Origin: Tritrichomonas musculus
Lineage: Eukaryota > Parabasalia > Tritrichomonadida > Tritrichomonadidae
DNA: 64,000 nt
Assembly: GCA_039105265.1 (NCBI GenBank)
Contig: JAPFFF010000014.1
Location: 1,674,001 to 1,738,000 of the forward strand
Reading direction: 5' to 3'
This document shows positions 30,988 through 40,116 of the stretch, piece after piece; positions within the stretch are counted from its first letter, which is position 1, and the number at the start of each line of letters is the position of its first letter. The position numbers and the translations under genes were made by a program. Under the pieces are notes generated by a model. It did no database searches and was not told where the DNA came from. It worked only from the letters and a program-made list of their open reading frames with translations.

Positions 30988-31624
30988 TTATTGCTTGTTT
31001 TCTTGTTTATCATCATGAGTGAGGGGATATTTTTGATAATGTTGCTGGGTCCATTCAGCTTTGAATTGCACTGTTTGATCTTCAGGAACATTATGCCATG
31101 TTTCTCTAGATGTTGTTTTTCCATCTTTGTCAGTTGTTGATTCTGCATGATACCAACGATCACCGAGTCTCCTTCTTGCTGTTTGGTGAGTCATTCCATC
31201 AGCATCAGTAACCTTTTCACGGTGCTCTTCAACGTAATTTTTGCCATCAAAAGATGAACTACTTTTGGTCGTTGATGCTGGTAAGCACATTGTGGTGGTT
31301 GGGGCGATGTGCTTGAGGTGGTTGTTGAGGGATATCTTCTCCACGATCCCTTCTTACTTCATCTTAAATTCTTTCTTTTGTTTCAGAATGATCTTAACTC
31401 TCAAGATCACTTTGATGTTGGAGTTGCCTTGCACGGCGTTCAATATCAATGTTATAATATGGATCAAGTCCGAATTCCTCCATTAAGACCTGATTCAATC
31501 GATCTTCGATTGGATCATAATATAGATTTCGTCTAACTTGAGGTTGACGCCTTCGTCTATTGTATCTATAGTTGAAATAATCCTCAAGAGGATCATAATC
31601 AAATGGATCATCAAAGAAGAACAT
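30988..31624 (-). pseudogene. Myeloid leukemia factor (MLF) homologue, interrupted
   Basis: The N-terminal part from the ATG at 31624 reads MFFFDDPFDYDPLEDYF, like the start of MLF proteins (a Met-Phe-rich DPF/DP motif). The C-terminal part (frame ending at 30988) has SSSSFDGKNYVEEHREKV, then TARRRLGDRWYHAES, then ETWHNVPEDQTVQFKAEW, which follows the MLF-domain pattern of G-x-R, a DKDGK turn, and an acidic residue before Phe...Glu-Trp. Between them two in-frame TAA codons (31394-31396 and 31364-31366) and one frame change near 31270-31320 interrupt the gene. The intervening frame still reads like protein, with a Pro/Gln/His linker. No trichomonad-type intron signals were seen, so a decayed gene or assembly errors are likeliest. 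MLF proteins are conserved in protists such as Giardia. Confidence 0.7.
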
Positions 31625-31947
31625 TTTAAATATAAAAAAGAAGTATTTTTTTGTGCTCACATCATATACAGTAATTCTAAAAACCATAGGTTTCTCTCAA
31701 AAAACCTTATATTAGCTTCTCAATTTTTTTTCTCTCACAAATTCATTCAAAAAATTGTGAAAAAAAGTAAAAAGTTATTTAAAAAGTTATTTTACTTAAA
31801 AGAAAGAGTTTACTTCTTCATTTAGTTAAAATTGAAGCATAATTTTTAGAAATATGATTATATTATTTAATTAGAAATCTTTGTAACAAAGGAAAATATA
31901 AATCTGCTATTTTTTTAACTTTTATCAATTTTTAATTTTTTTGATTA
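31625..31947. other. AT-rich spacer
   Basis: 323 bases upstream of the MLF remnant and downstream of the small gene at 31948, with both on the minus strand. It is T-rich and holds no recognisable feature. Confidence 0.4.
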
Positions 31948-32397
31948 TTATGTCATCATTTTATTGAGTGTTTCTGTATAGGATTTTGGCCGTGAAACTT
32001 TTTGAGAAGCCATTTGAGCAATGAAACTACCTCTTGCATAACGGTAATCTTTTAGTTCTAATATCAATTGCAAAGCATATTTTGTATTCAAGCAATCAAG
32101 ATCATAACAATCAGCATTAATCTTTCTTTTAAAAGTACAAATTTCTACGTCAGATAAAAAGCAAGGTCTTCCACCAACCATTTGTCCTGGGGCCCAAATG
32201 TTACCCTGTATAGTATTAATAATACATGTTGATATGTTATTTAAGGAGTGAAGCAAATGTTTTCTTACAATTTCATCGCAGGATTTCCCTGATGCCTTCA
32301 TCATGCAAATATCTCTTTGAACTTCAGACAAAACTTCTATTTCATCTTTGGTCCATTGAAAAGGTTGAATAACTGGAGCTGTGCTGACTCCTTCCAT
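31948..32397 (-). CDS. Short protein resembling the N-terminal DNA-binding part of a trichomonad transposase
   Basis: 149 residues from the ATG at 32397. After WTKDEIEVLSEVQRDICMM comes a helix-turn-helix-like span (CDEIVRKHLLHSL), then GGRPCFLSDVE, as in the two-part HTH domains of pogo/Tc5-type transposases (a G-R-P hinge before a second helical domain). It ends with LILELKDYRYARGSFIAQMA and a stop. No DDE catalytic domain follows, so it is either a truncated transposase or a domesticated DNA-binding fragment. The frame is intact. The family assignment is from general pattern, not from a search. Confidence 0.45.
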   Translation of the reverse strand: MEGVSTAPVIQPFQWTKDEIEVLSEVQRDICMMKASGKSCDEIVRKHLLHSLNNISTCIINTIQGNIWAPGQMVGGRPCFLSDVEICTFKRKINADCYDLDCLNTKYALQLILELKDYRYARGSFIAQMASQKVSRPKSYTETLNKMMT

Positions 32398-32744
32398 GTA
32401 AAAATTTTAAAAAAATAAATTCACCCACCATTTTTTTTTAACTTTTTCAAATAATTTTTAACAAAAAAACATTGGAGTAGCTTTTCAATAATTGAAAGAT
32501 AAGTTTAAATTTGTGAAAATTTTCACAATTTTTGAAAGATATTATCAATTTAGTATAAGGTTAATTTGTATGTACTATAAGGTTTGTTGAATTACTGTAG
32601 AATGAAAAAAAATCATTTTCTCTCCATTCAATTTTTTGAATGATTATCACAAAATAATTGCAGATATTCAATAAAATTGCCGTTGATGTATATTGAATCA
32701 ATTTTTAAATAACATCTCATTCAACATAATCTTTTGAATATGTT

Positions 32745-33190
32745 TTGCCAAATGATATGATAAATTTATATTTATACCAAAATAAACTTTGGATCGCTTG
32801 TCCGAAAAAGAAGACCCAAAATTATATTTCTCGTAAAATTATACGGGTGATAATGGAAATTTATTTCATCACGAATGCCAGGTCAATAGGAATCCACTAT
32901 AAAAAGTTTTTATTACACATATGTTGAGAGAAAAACAGTTTTCCCAAATGTTGGACGTACAGTTAAAATAGCAGCCGGAGTTAAAAGCGAGGATATCGAT
33001 AATTGAAGAAGATTCAGAACAGCATTTACCCAATTTATCTTTTGATTATTAGATATCAGCTACAAGTGCCAAGTTATGGCCAAAATTCAAATGGTCATTG
33101 GAACCGAGTCAAGCAAGCTTATAATCAATGCCGAACAAAGCTTGTTTACACCACTGATCTAAAGTTTATACTCGATACAATTTTAAACTT
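32745..33190 (+). pseudogene. Eroded coding remnant
   Basis: Codon-like composition runs through several frames. One reads KLWIACPKKKTQNYISRKII, another VFPNVGRTVKIAAGVKSEDIDN, and a third SAKLWPKFKWSLEPSQ. The pieces appear to be consecutive parts of one protein that has lost frame several times. It is not recognised. It lies beside the transposase-like gene but on the other strand. Confidence 0.35.
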
Positions 33191-33417
33191 TTTCTATTAT
33201 TTTTATTTTTTTTTTATTCAAAAATTCTGAACTTTTGCTTCTAGAGAAAAAAAAATGTTCATCTCCCAATAGCTTCTTTTTTAAAAAACACATAGAAAAT
33301 TTGATAAATTCAAAAAGTTGCACTTTTCAGAAAAAATGCTTTCAATTTTTTTTCAATCATTTCTATTCAGTTCGAAAACTTTTTTATGATAAAAAAAGAG
33401 TTGATTTTTTTTTTTAA

Positions 33418-33657
33418 GGTACAAATCCAGTACGTTTAGTAACCGCAATTTTTTTTGACATTCTCAAAGAATAAGATGACATGTTAAATAAAAAACGATT
33501 ATTTTCATCCATTTCATATAACATGTCATAAAGTTTATTTAAATTGTAAAATAAGTGTCAAAAACAAACCTAGTCAATTTAAACTTTTTCAGAGACATGC
33601 AACTTTTCAAACGATAAACGTTCTCCTATTCAAAAAATAACGTACTGGATTTGTACC
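33418..33657. mobile_element. 240-bp MITE with TTAA target duplication
   Basis: The 19-bp left end GGTACAAATCCAGTACGTT (33418-33436) is repeated perfectly as reverse complement at 33639-33657. TTAA stands immediately outside on both sides (33414-33417, 33658-33661). Perfect ends and a clean TTAA point to a fairly recent insertion by a Kolobok- or piggyBac-type transposase. The interior has a second inverted pair, TGACATGTTA (33477) and TAACATGTCA (33519). The tips contain GTAC and AGTACGT palindromic parts. Confidence 0.82.
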
Positions 33658-33661
33658 TTAA

Positions 33662-34101
33662 TGATTTAATTCCAAAAAACAAGTCAAAATAAGTTCATAT
33701 ATGAATATTATAATAAATAAGATTGAGAGGATTTTGTCCGAAAAGTGTAAAGTTTCTCAATATATCGAAAATTTAAAATCAAATACATTCAAAAAAATTG
33801 TGTAAAATATAAACATTGTTTACGTTATAAAACTGATGTAAATCATTGAAAGCTGCATAAAACTTTCTTCAAAATAGATAACCGTTGGTCTGGATATTTT
33901 GAGTTATTTAATTGAAATTTTTTTTATTCTCTGAATTATATCAGATTTCATATTATAGTATTCTATTAATATATAAATTTTAACATTAACTGTTATGAAA
34001 CAAAAACATTTTTTTAAAAAAAAAAAAAAAAAAAAACAAAAAACAATTGATTTTATAGAATTTATTCAAAGTGAAAAAAAAATTTTTTTAATTTTTTATA
34101 A
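33662..34101. other. AT-rich upstream region of a PPP phosphatase gene
   Basis: 440 bases with long A and T tracts (an A run at about 34017-34036). It contains the presumed promoter of the gene at 34102. TTATTCAAAG some 35 bases before the ATG is only a weak match to the initiator. Confidence 0.4.
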
Positions 34102-35505
34102 ATGAGTTCAGATCCACAATCTCAACTATTAAATTCTTATCAAGATATATTCAACTTCTATTTTCAAGTAATCCAAAACTTAAATATGGCTGATCCCTAT
34201 GGATCTGGTCAGTCAAATCTCGTTTTTCCCATTATTCCAATCAATATTCTTGTTCAGCTCAATCAAACAGTTTCACAAATTTTTTCTAAAGAACCTTACC
34301 TTTTAAATATTTGTTGTGATGTTAATGTTGTTGGAGACTTACATGGACACATTTTTGATCTTTTTCGAATATTGAGAACCATTGGATTCCCACCAGATAA
34401 AAATTACTTATTTCTAGGCGATTTTGTAGATAGAGGCGAGTTTTCTCTTGAAACAATTACTTTTATTTTCATTCTTAAAGTTCTTTTCCCCAAAAATATT
34501 TTTATTATCCGCGGAAATCATGAATTTGCAGATATGTACTCAAGATGTGGCTTTTCAAATGAACTGGAAAATGTTTATAATAATCCTATTGTTAGCGTGT
34601 CCTTTAATGCTGCATTTGCTGAAATGCCTCTTGCTGCTCTTGTTAATGACTCAACACTTTGTCTACACGGAGGAATTGGACCAGAATTTTCAACACTTGG
34701 ACAAATAAATGATATTAAAAGGCCTCTATTTGGATATGACAATGCTCTAGTTTCTAGTCTTGTTTGGTCAGATCCTTCACCACAGGTGGCAACTTTTGCA
34801 CCATCAGCTCGTGGCTTAGGGTATTTATTTGGCTCTGCCTCTTTGAATTGCTTTTTGAAAAGCCAAGCCCTTTATCTTATAGTTCGTGGCCATGAATGCG
34901 TTAAAAATGGAATTGAGTTTGCGCTCGATTCTAAAATTGTAACTGTTTTTTCTGCCTCAAATTATTGTGGGATGCTTGGAAACAAAAGCGGCGTTTTGGT
35001 TCTTAAAGAAGATGGAACACATGAAGCTTTTACTTTCCCTGCTCTTCCTTATATAAAACGATTCCAGGCCTTTTTTATAAAAAGTGAAGACGAATTTTCA
35101 TTTAAGGTCTCAAACGATATATTATCTAAAATAGCAGAACCCAAAGTACCAAGATCTTTACCAATGCTTAATCCTGCAAAACCTGATTTTAGAAATAATG
35201 GACGAGTGAACATTGGTCAATCAGGATCATCTAGTCATATACCTACTTTCCCTGGACAAGTAAACGAAATCTCTTCACACATGTCTCGCCAAGGTGGTGG
35301 GATGGTCAGAATGAAACCGATTAACATTCTTGGGAAATCAATGTCTTCAAGGACCCCAGCAAGCAGTTTGAGAAATGATGATTTAATTCTTCGGTCAACG
35401 AGCTTCAACCGTGCAATTTCATCAATTAAACAAGTACCTGTTTCCTCATCAGTTAAGGTTAGTAATTTTGCGGATATTCAAGTTTCGCCTCATAGGCAAG
35501 ATTGA
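34102..35505 (+). CDS. PPP-family serine/threonine phosphatase with C-terminal extension
   Basis: 467 residues. The metal-binding and catalytic motifs of the PPP family are all present: GDLHGH (78-83), GDFVDRG (106-112), RGNHE (137-141), HGG (189-191), WSDPSP, and RGHE in place of the usual RAHE/RAHQ. SASNYCGMLGN replaces the SAPNYCGEFDN of PP1. The protein hydrolyses phosphoserine/threonine using two metal ions. An N-terminal 70-residue helical region and a Ser/Arg-rich C-terminal tail of about 130 residues, probably disordered, surround the core. It diverges from PP1 and PP2A, and trichomonads have many such lineage-specific PPP enzymes. All catalytic residues I can check are present, so it is probably active. 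Confidence 0.9.
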   Translation: MSSDPQSQLLNSYQDIFNFYFQVIQNLNMADPYGSGQSNLVFPIIPINILVQLNQTVSQIFSKEPYLLNICCDVNVVGDLHGHIFDLFRILRTIGFPPDKNYLFLGDFVDRGEFSLETITFIFILKVLFPKNIFIIRGNHEFADMYSRCGFSNELENVYNNPIVSVSFNAAFAEMPLAALVNDSTLCLHGGIGPEFSTLGQINDIKRPLFGYDNALVSSLVWSDPSPQVATFAPSARGLGYLFGSASLNCFLKSQALYLIVRGHECVKNGIEFALDSKIVTVFSASNYCGMLGNKSGVLVLKEDGTHEAFTFPALPYIKRFQAFFIKSEDEFSFKVSNDILSKIAEPKVPRSLPMLNPAKPDFRNNGRVNIGQSGSSSHIPTFPGQVNEISSHMSRQGGGMVRMKPINILGKSMSSRTPASSLRNDDLILRSTSFNRAISSIKQVPVSSSVKVSNFADIQVSPHRQD

Positions 35506-35699
35506 CAGATATTAATACTTTATACAATATAGATTAGATACCATGCATAATATATTTGTTATTTTTATTTTGTTCTTGTCATGACATAGCTGTATAAGCA
35601 GTCATAAATAAATATTTAATCAACCATTATATAAATATAAATTTACAACATTAAAAATATTTTTTTTTTTAATTTTTTTTACTTCAAACAAAAAATTCC

Positions 35700-36845
35700 T
35701 CACTTAGATGATGGAGATAGCGCATCTATGAAATTTGATACAGTCAATGCTTCGTTAGGCTGAAATCGGAGCAACACTTTATCTTTTATGATTTGATGAT
35801 CTTTTGTAACAGAAAATAAATCATTATAGACATCTTGGGCCCTTTTCTTTACCACTTTTATCCAAATATTATGTGGAATATCTGTACCAATATCAGAGAA
35901 AAGTTCTTCCATGGCGTTAATAGCATGAATACTTTGATCATAATCATGAGATTGCAAATTTATTGAAGGATCTGGCATAATTGTAGAACTTAATGGGATT
36001 TTCATTTGTAATATTGGAGGGGGAGGAGGAGGTAATAGTGACTGACTCAACACTGGTGGAGCATTTAAATAAATATGTTCCGAATCTTTATTTATATCTG
36101 AAGCTAATTCACGATCATGAATTCGAATGGGATTTTTTTCTCTAATCGGTGATACATTTTTTCCATCATGAATTTCACCTAAATGCGAACTTATTTGCCT
36201 TCTTTCGATTTTTCGATCAATATTTTTAATATTTGCTCTTGATTTACTTCGTTCATATTCATAATCATGGTCAAAAGACGGATCATAACCATATTTTAAC
36301 ATACCATGCCTACTTTTATCCCTATCTCTAATTTTATCTCTATCCCTTCGATGAAAATCATATTCATCATAATCATAATCTCCAACTAAAGTTGAATGAT
36401 GCTCACGATGAGAACCATGATGCCTGCCAGAAAGTGATCTACGACTGCTAGATGCGCGGCTCAGATGTGCATTTTCATGCGGATGGATGGCTGAAAAACT
36501 GGAATGTTGAATTAATTCAGGATTTTCTTCTTCAACTGACCCCCTTTTAAAATCTAAGAGTTTTATGCGTTTTGTATTTAATTGAACCTTAATTTTTCGT
36601 CCTTTAATTGAAATATTATCTAATTCTTTGATTGCACGTTGTGCTTCTTCCTTTTTACTGAATAATACAATACCTCTGCCTGCAGGTCGCAAAAGTTCTT
36701 TGTCAAAAAAAGCATGAGAGGCTTCAACTCTTCCAACTTGACTGAATATTCTTTCAAGATCATCATTGTTTATTTTAAATGAGAGATTTGTAATATAAAC
36801 TGATCTTTCAACTTTATCTTGAGAATTGTCATTTAAATCAAACAT
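35700..36845 (-). CDS. RRM-containing RNA-binding protein with Arg/Ser/Asp-rich region
   Basis: 381 residues from the ATG at 36845. A frame extending further upstream uses TTG and would overlap the divergent gene, so it is rejected. One RRM lies at about residues 15-90: RNP2 is VYITNL, and RNP1 is AGRGIVLF (degenerate, without the aromatic at the usual place). It is followed by His/Ser/Arg- and Asp/Arg-rich stretches like those of splicing or mRNA-binding proteins, a proline run (PPPPPPIL) and a C-terminal helical part (about 310-381). The function is probably in mRNA processing or transport; the exact role is unknown. Confidence 0.8.
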   Translation of the reverse strand: MFDLNDNSQDKVERSVYITNLSFKINNDDLERIFSQVGRVEASHAFFDKELLRPAGRGIVLFSKKEEAQRAIKELDNISIKGRKIKVQLNTKRIKLLDFKRGSVEEENPELIQHSSFSAIHPHENAHLSRASSSRRSLSGRHHGSHREHHSTLVGDYDYDEYDFHRRDRDKIRDRDKSRHGMLKYGYDPSFDHDYEYERSKSRANIKNIDRKIERRQISSHLGEIHDGKNVSPIREKNPIRIHDRELASDINKDSEHIYLNAPPVLSQSLLPPPPPPILQMKIPLSSTIMPDPSINLQSHDYDQSIHAINAMEELFSDIGTDIPHNIWIKVVKKRAQDVYNDLFSVTKDHQIIKDKVLLRFQPNEALTVSNFIDALSPSSK

Positions 36846-36903
36846 TATTGTTGACCAAATATTAATTGAAAATTTGGCCTCTATTTCATCATTATTTGAT
36901 TTA
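36846..36903. promoter_or_regulatory. 58-bp bidirectional promoter between RRM gene and RPC5
   Basis: Only 58 bases separate the two start codons. On the plus side TTTCATCATTATTTG lies before the RPC5 ATG. On the minus side TTTTCAATT lies before the RRM-gene ATG. Both contain TCA cores like the trichomonad initiator. Very short leaders and promoters are typical for trichomonads. Confidence 0.5.
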
Positions 36904-37956
36904 ATGGATGATAATGATCCTGTTGTTAAAGAAATCAAAATTTTTAATTGCTCTGGAGTTGGAAATAAAAGTTTTTTACTTCAATTTCCACTCGTAAGCC
37001 GAGAAAATGAAGTTCCTGCTGTCCAATTTGCTGGCCATGACGCAGAAATGGATCGATATGAATTTCTAGTTCTACCTCCACAAGATTTGGTTTCATCAAA
37101 CGATATGACATATAAAATTTCCACACAGAAAGTTAATATTTCTCAACCCATTGCAGTTGGAGTTTTGCGAGATGACGAATTGCATTTAACACCTATATAT
37201 CAAGTACTCCAAGGCCGTCCTATGACTTCAGCAAATCAAGAAGAAGTAGAAAATAAATATGATTTAAATTGGGAACCTATTCAAGATTTAGATGAATTTA
37301 TTTCTCAATCTAGAGACGATATATCAGCTCCCATGTCTTCTCAAGTTTACCAGAAATTATTAACCGGATCACAAGAAACAATTAATATTGAGATGATTGA
37401 AAATCTTGACGATAACGAATTACATTCTAGGCCGCCTAGTGAACAACTTATTTATATTTTACTCAAAGAAAAAACAATTAGTTTTGATCAACAACTACAA
37501 AAACATGGACTCCAAGCTCACAAAGAAGAATTATTACCGCTTCTCCTTGAATACGCATATTATATTCAAGGAAGGTGGACAATTAAAACCGAAAAATTAC
37601 CAGAAACGATTTTACCAATTAATTTTCGACTTCCAAGGAATTTTATTATTGTTTTGTTTGCCAAAAAAAAAACATTACCAACTACGGCAATAATAGATGG
37701 AAAAAGCGTTGGTTTGTTTGAAAAATTTTTGAGTTTATTCAATATTAAAAGGGAAGATATGCCAAAGATTCTTGAAAATCTTGGAGTTAAACAAAAAGGC
37801 AGATCAGACATTGTATTTAAATTTAAAGAAAATCCTCAATTTGAAAAATTACATAAAGAATATGCTGAACAAGGACAACAAGAAATAGAAAATCTTAAAG
37901 AGACAATTTGCATTGCAAGACACGATGAACATTTGTTTGATCCTTTCTTAATTTAA
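36904..37956 (+). CDS. RPC5: RNA polymerase III subunit RPC5 (POLR3E/Rpc37-like)
   Basis: 350 residues from the ATG at 36904. The start DDNDPVVKEIKIF parallels the DDPVVQEI start of human POLR3E. RDDELHLTPIYQVLQGRPM matches the conserved GELHLTPLHGILQLRPS block of the RPC5 (Sin-like) domain. The subunit forms a TFIIF-like dimer with RPC4 on Pol III and acts in initiation, termination and reinitiation at tRNA and 5S genes. The second half (about 190-350) carries winged-helix-like helical segments. It is shorter than human RPC5 (over 700 residues) and nearer the yeast Rpc37 length. The stop is followed by TAATAAAG, a plausible poly(A) signal. Confidence 0.85.
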   Translation: MDDNDPVVKEIKIFNCSGVGNKSFLLQFPLVSRENEVPAVQFAGHDAEMDRYEFLVLPPQDLVSSNDMTYKISTQKVNISQPIAVGVLRDDELHLTPIYQVLQGRPMTSANQEEVENKYDLNWEPIQDLDEFISQSRDDISAPMSSQVYQKLLTGSQETINIEMIENLDDNELHSRPPSEQLIYILLKEKTISFDQQLQKHGLQAHKEELLPLLLEYAYYIQGRWTIKTEKLPETILPINFRLPRNFIIVLFAKKKTLPTTAIIDGKSVGLFEKFLSLFNIKREDMPKILENLGVKQKGRSDIVFKFKENPQFEKLHKEYAEQGQQEIENLKETICIARHDEHLFDPFLI

Positions 37957-38217
37957 TAAAGATATTTAATAATAAAAGACTCTTTTTACTATTGTTGGAT
38001 CATAACTGGAAATGCTATTCATATTTATTTAAAATACACTTCAAAGCGAATTAATTGCTTTAAAGACTTTATCTTTAATTACTCTTATTTCAATATATCC
38101 AAAACTTTTAGCATACTAAAATAAATACTGATCAAAAAAAAAAAACAAATTTTTACTTGCCAATTTCAATAAAAACCGTCAAATTTTAAATAGAAATTTG
38201 AAAATTCAAAATTTAAA

Positions 38218-40026
38218 ATGAAAGCTAATGATTTGTTTTTCAATACCCCCCAAATAAACGAAGACGAAATTGATGATGAATTAGAGCATTTACTTGATGA
38301 GGAACAACCTCAAAAAAAAAAGAAGAAAAGAGCTAAAAAAACTAGTTCTGGGAAGCCACAACCTGCCAAGCAAGATCATGAACAAGCTCTTAGAGACGCT
38401 CAAGCCTTACTCCAACAAGTAGACGATATAAACCCTGATGATATAGATTTGGACTCCGATGATATAGATTTAGATGCTGAACTGGACGGACTCGATGAAA
38501 GTAACCCTAAACCCAAAAAGAAGAAAGCCAACTTCACTAGTAATATTTCTGATGACGATGACGACGTCCAAAAAGTAGAAAAGCCTCCACCAAAAGCAGC
38601 ATCCAAACCAGAATACAAACCAACAAATGTAAAATATCAAAAAATAGAAGAGAAACAAACAAATTTAGAATACAAAGATGTTTTTGATTATTTCTCATCA
38701 CTCTTTTATAATTTTCTTTATTCTGCAGATGAGCCACAAGTGGCTGATCAGTATATGAGTGTCATCGATAACCTCGCACCTATTATTTTTGCTGGCCCCG
38801 AAAAATTTGATTCAAAAGAAGTTAAAATGCATTTTATGTCACTTCCTCAAAAAATTGTTCCTTTTGGCCATTGGAGTAATATCAAATCAAAAGCTCTTAA
38901 CGTTCCTTCTATAATAGAAGAAAACACAAACGTTCGAAAGATATTAAATGATCAACTGCAAAAACTTCAAAAATTAAAAGATACTGCAAATTCAAAGCGT
39001 GAAGAAGCATCGGCAAGAGAAATAGATAGAGCTATTAAAATGACTAATCAATCATTGAAAGCAGCATTTCCAAAACCTGAATTTCTAGTTTCAGATTATA
39101 TGCAACTCCAACATTCTACTTTAAATACTTCACTTTCTGATAAAGAAATTCAAGTTTCATTTCAATCTGTAAAAGATTGTAATATCAAAGGCCAATACCA
39201 AATTGTTGTTGAAATCCCTGGTATTGGAAGATTTCAATCACGAAAACTTTCAGGACAAAATAACAATGATCTTAATGACTCTTATAACCAAAATTATGAT
39301 AATAGGAAAATAGCTAATGCCGTTTCAAAAGGAGGAAAAATTTCTCTTGGCGACAAAGCCGCTCAGTTTTCTTTAAGCGAGTTCACCAATAAAAGCACTG
39401 TTGAAATAATATCAAATATTGGTGGAACAACAGTTAAGTTTAATGTATCACTCAGAGCTCCACTAAATGGAGTTTCAACTACTTATGAGATTCAAGAATT
39501 CTATTGCTGCCCTACTATTCTTACAGAAGCCATATCTTACACTCCACAAGAAGTAGTTCGTCCAAGTCATTCTCCAAATAAACCTGTCAAACCAGTTCAA
39601 GTTCCAGCACCAGCAGCCTCTCCAGCCCCTCAGCCTAAAAAGGTACCTAAAAATTTACCACCACCACCACATTTAGTACTTTTGAAAAAAGAAGAACTAG
39701 AACTCTTCTGGGGAACTAAAGCTACTGACATCTTAGCTGATCCAGCAATGATTAAATTTTTCAAACAGGTGGGCTATCCTATTCCCAAGGAATACGAAGA
39801 CCAAGTTAATTTCTTTGCTAAGAAAAAGAAAGAATTTGAAGAAGTTCAAGAAGGTGATCTTGATCCAAACATATATTTAGAGGATTTGAAGAAAGCACTT
39901 ATACGCGAGAAAGATAAAGCACCTAGTATACCTAAAGAAGATAAACCCATTAGAGATCTTTTAATTAAATCACTTGAGGATGAAATAAAAGAAATGGAAA
40001 GTATGTTAGCTGAAGAAGATGAATAA
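38218..40026 (+). CDS. Acidic/basic protein with a C2-like beta domain, function unknown
   Basis: 602 residues. The N-terminal 140 residues are charged and low-complexity (KKKKKRAKK, then Asp-rich blocks like DDIDLDSDDIDLD). Residues about 150-290 are helical and include DYFSSLFYNFLYS. Residues about 300-440 are beta-rich (VSFQSVKDCNIKGQYQIVVEI, FNVSLRAPL) and could be a C2-like domain. A Pro/Ala linker and a helical C-terminus (KDLLIKSLEDEIKEMESMLAEEDE-like) follow. The charged N-terminus plus C2-like fold vaguely recalls CC2D-type scaffolds, but I do not claim homology. It is followed closely on the same strand by the gene at 40117 (90-bp gap). Confidence 0.8.
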   Translation: MKANDLFFNTPQINEDEIDDELEHLLDEEQPQKKKKKRAKKTSSGKPQPAKQDHEQALRDAQALLQQVDDINPDDIDLDSDDIDLDAELDGLDESNPKPKKKKANFTSNISDDDDDVQKVEKPPPKAASKPEYKPTNVKYQKIEEKQTNLEYKDVFDYFSSLFYNFLYSADEPQVADQYMSVIDNLAPIIFAGPEKFDSKEVKMHFMSLPQKIVPFGHWSNIKSKALNVPSIIEENTNVRKILNDQLQKLQKLKDTANSKREEASAREIDRAIKMTNQSLKAAFPKPEFLVSDYMQLQHSTLNTSLSDKEIQVSFQSVKDCNIKGQYQIVVEIPGIGRFQSRKLSGQNNNDLNDSYNQNYDNRKIANAVSKGGKISLGDKAAQFSLSEFTNKSTVEIISNIGGTTVKFNVSLRAPLNGVSTTYEIQEFYCCPTILTEAISYTPQEVVRPSHSPNKPVKPVQVPAPAASPAPQPKKVPKNLPPPPHLVLLKKEELELFWGTKATDILADPAMIKFFKQVGYPIPKEYEDQVNFFAKKKKEFEEVQEGDLDPNIYLEDLKKALIREKDKAPSIPKEDKPIRDLLIKSLEDEIKEMESMLAEEDE

Positions 40027-40116
40027 GTATTGAAAAAGTTTATAATAAAATTTCATATGAACGTTTATAAATTCAATTTTTTAAATTTTATTTATTTTTT
40101 TTTAATCTATTTTATC

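Noticed and set aside
31364-31396. Reassigned TAA codon (reading as Gln) to explain the MLF gene
   Set aside because: All other genes in the window end at TAA, TAG or TGA normally, and the MLF gene also has a frame change, so decay or an assembly error is simpler.
36826-36903. Longer N-terminus of RPC5 by a TTG start
   Set aside because: It would overlap the start of the divergent RRM gene, and the ATG at 36904 gives the N-terminus (DDNDPVVKEI) that aligns with the family start.
40030-40116. Hydrophobic N-terminal extension (possible signal anchor) of the protein starting at 40117
   Set aside because: The extension begins with TTG, is made of Phe/Ile/Lys/Asn as expected from AT-rich spacer, and the ATG at 40117 lies at a typical distance from the previous stop.
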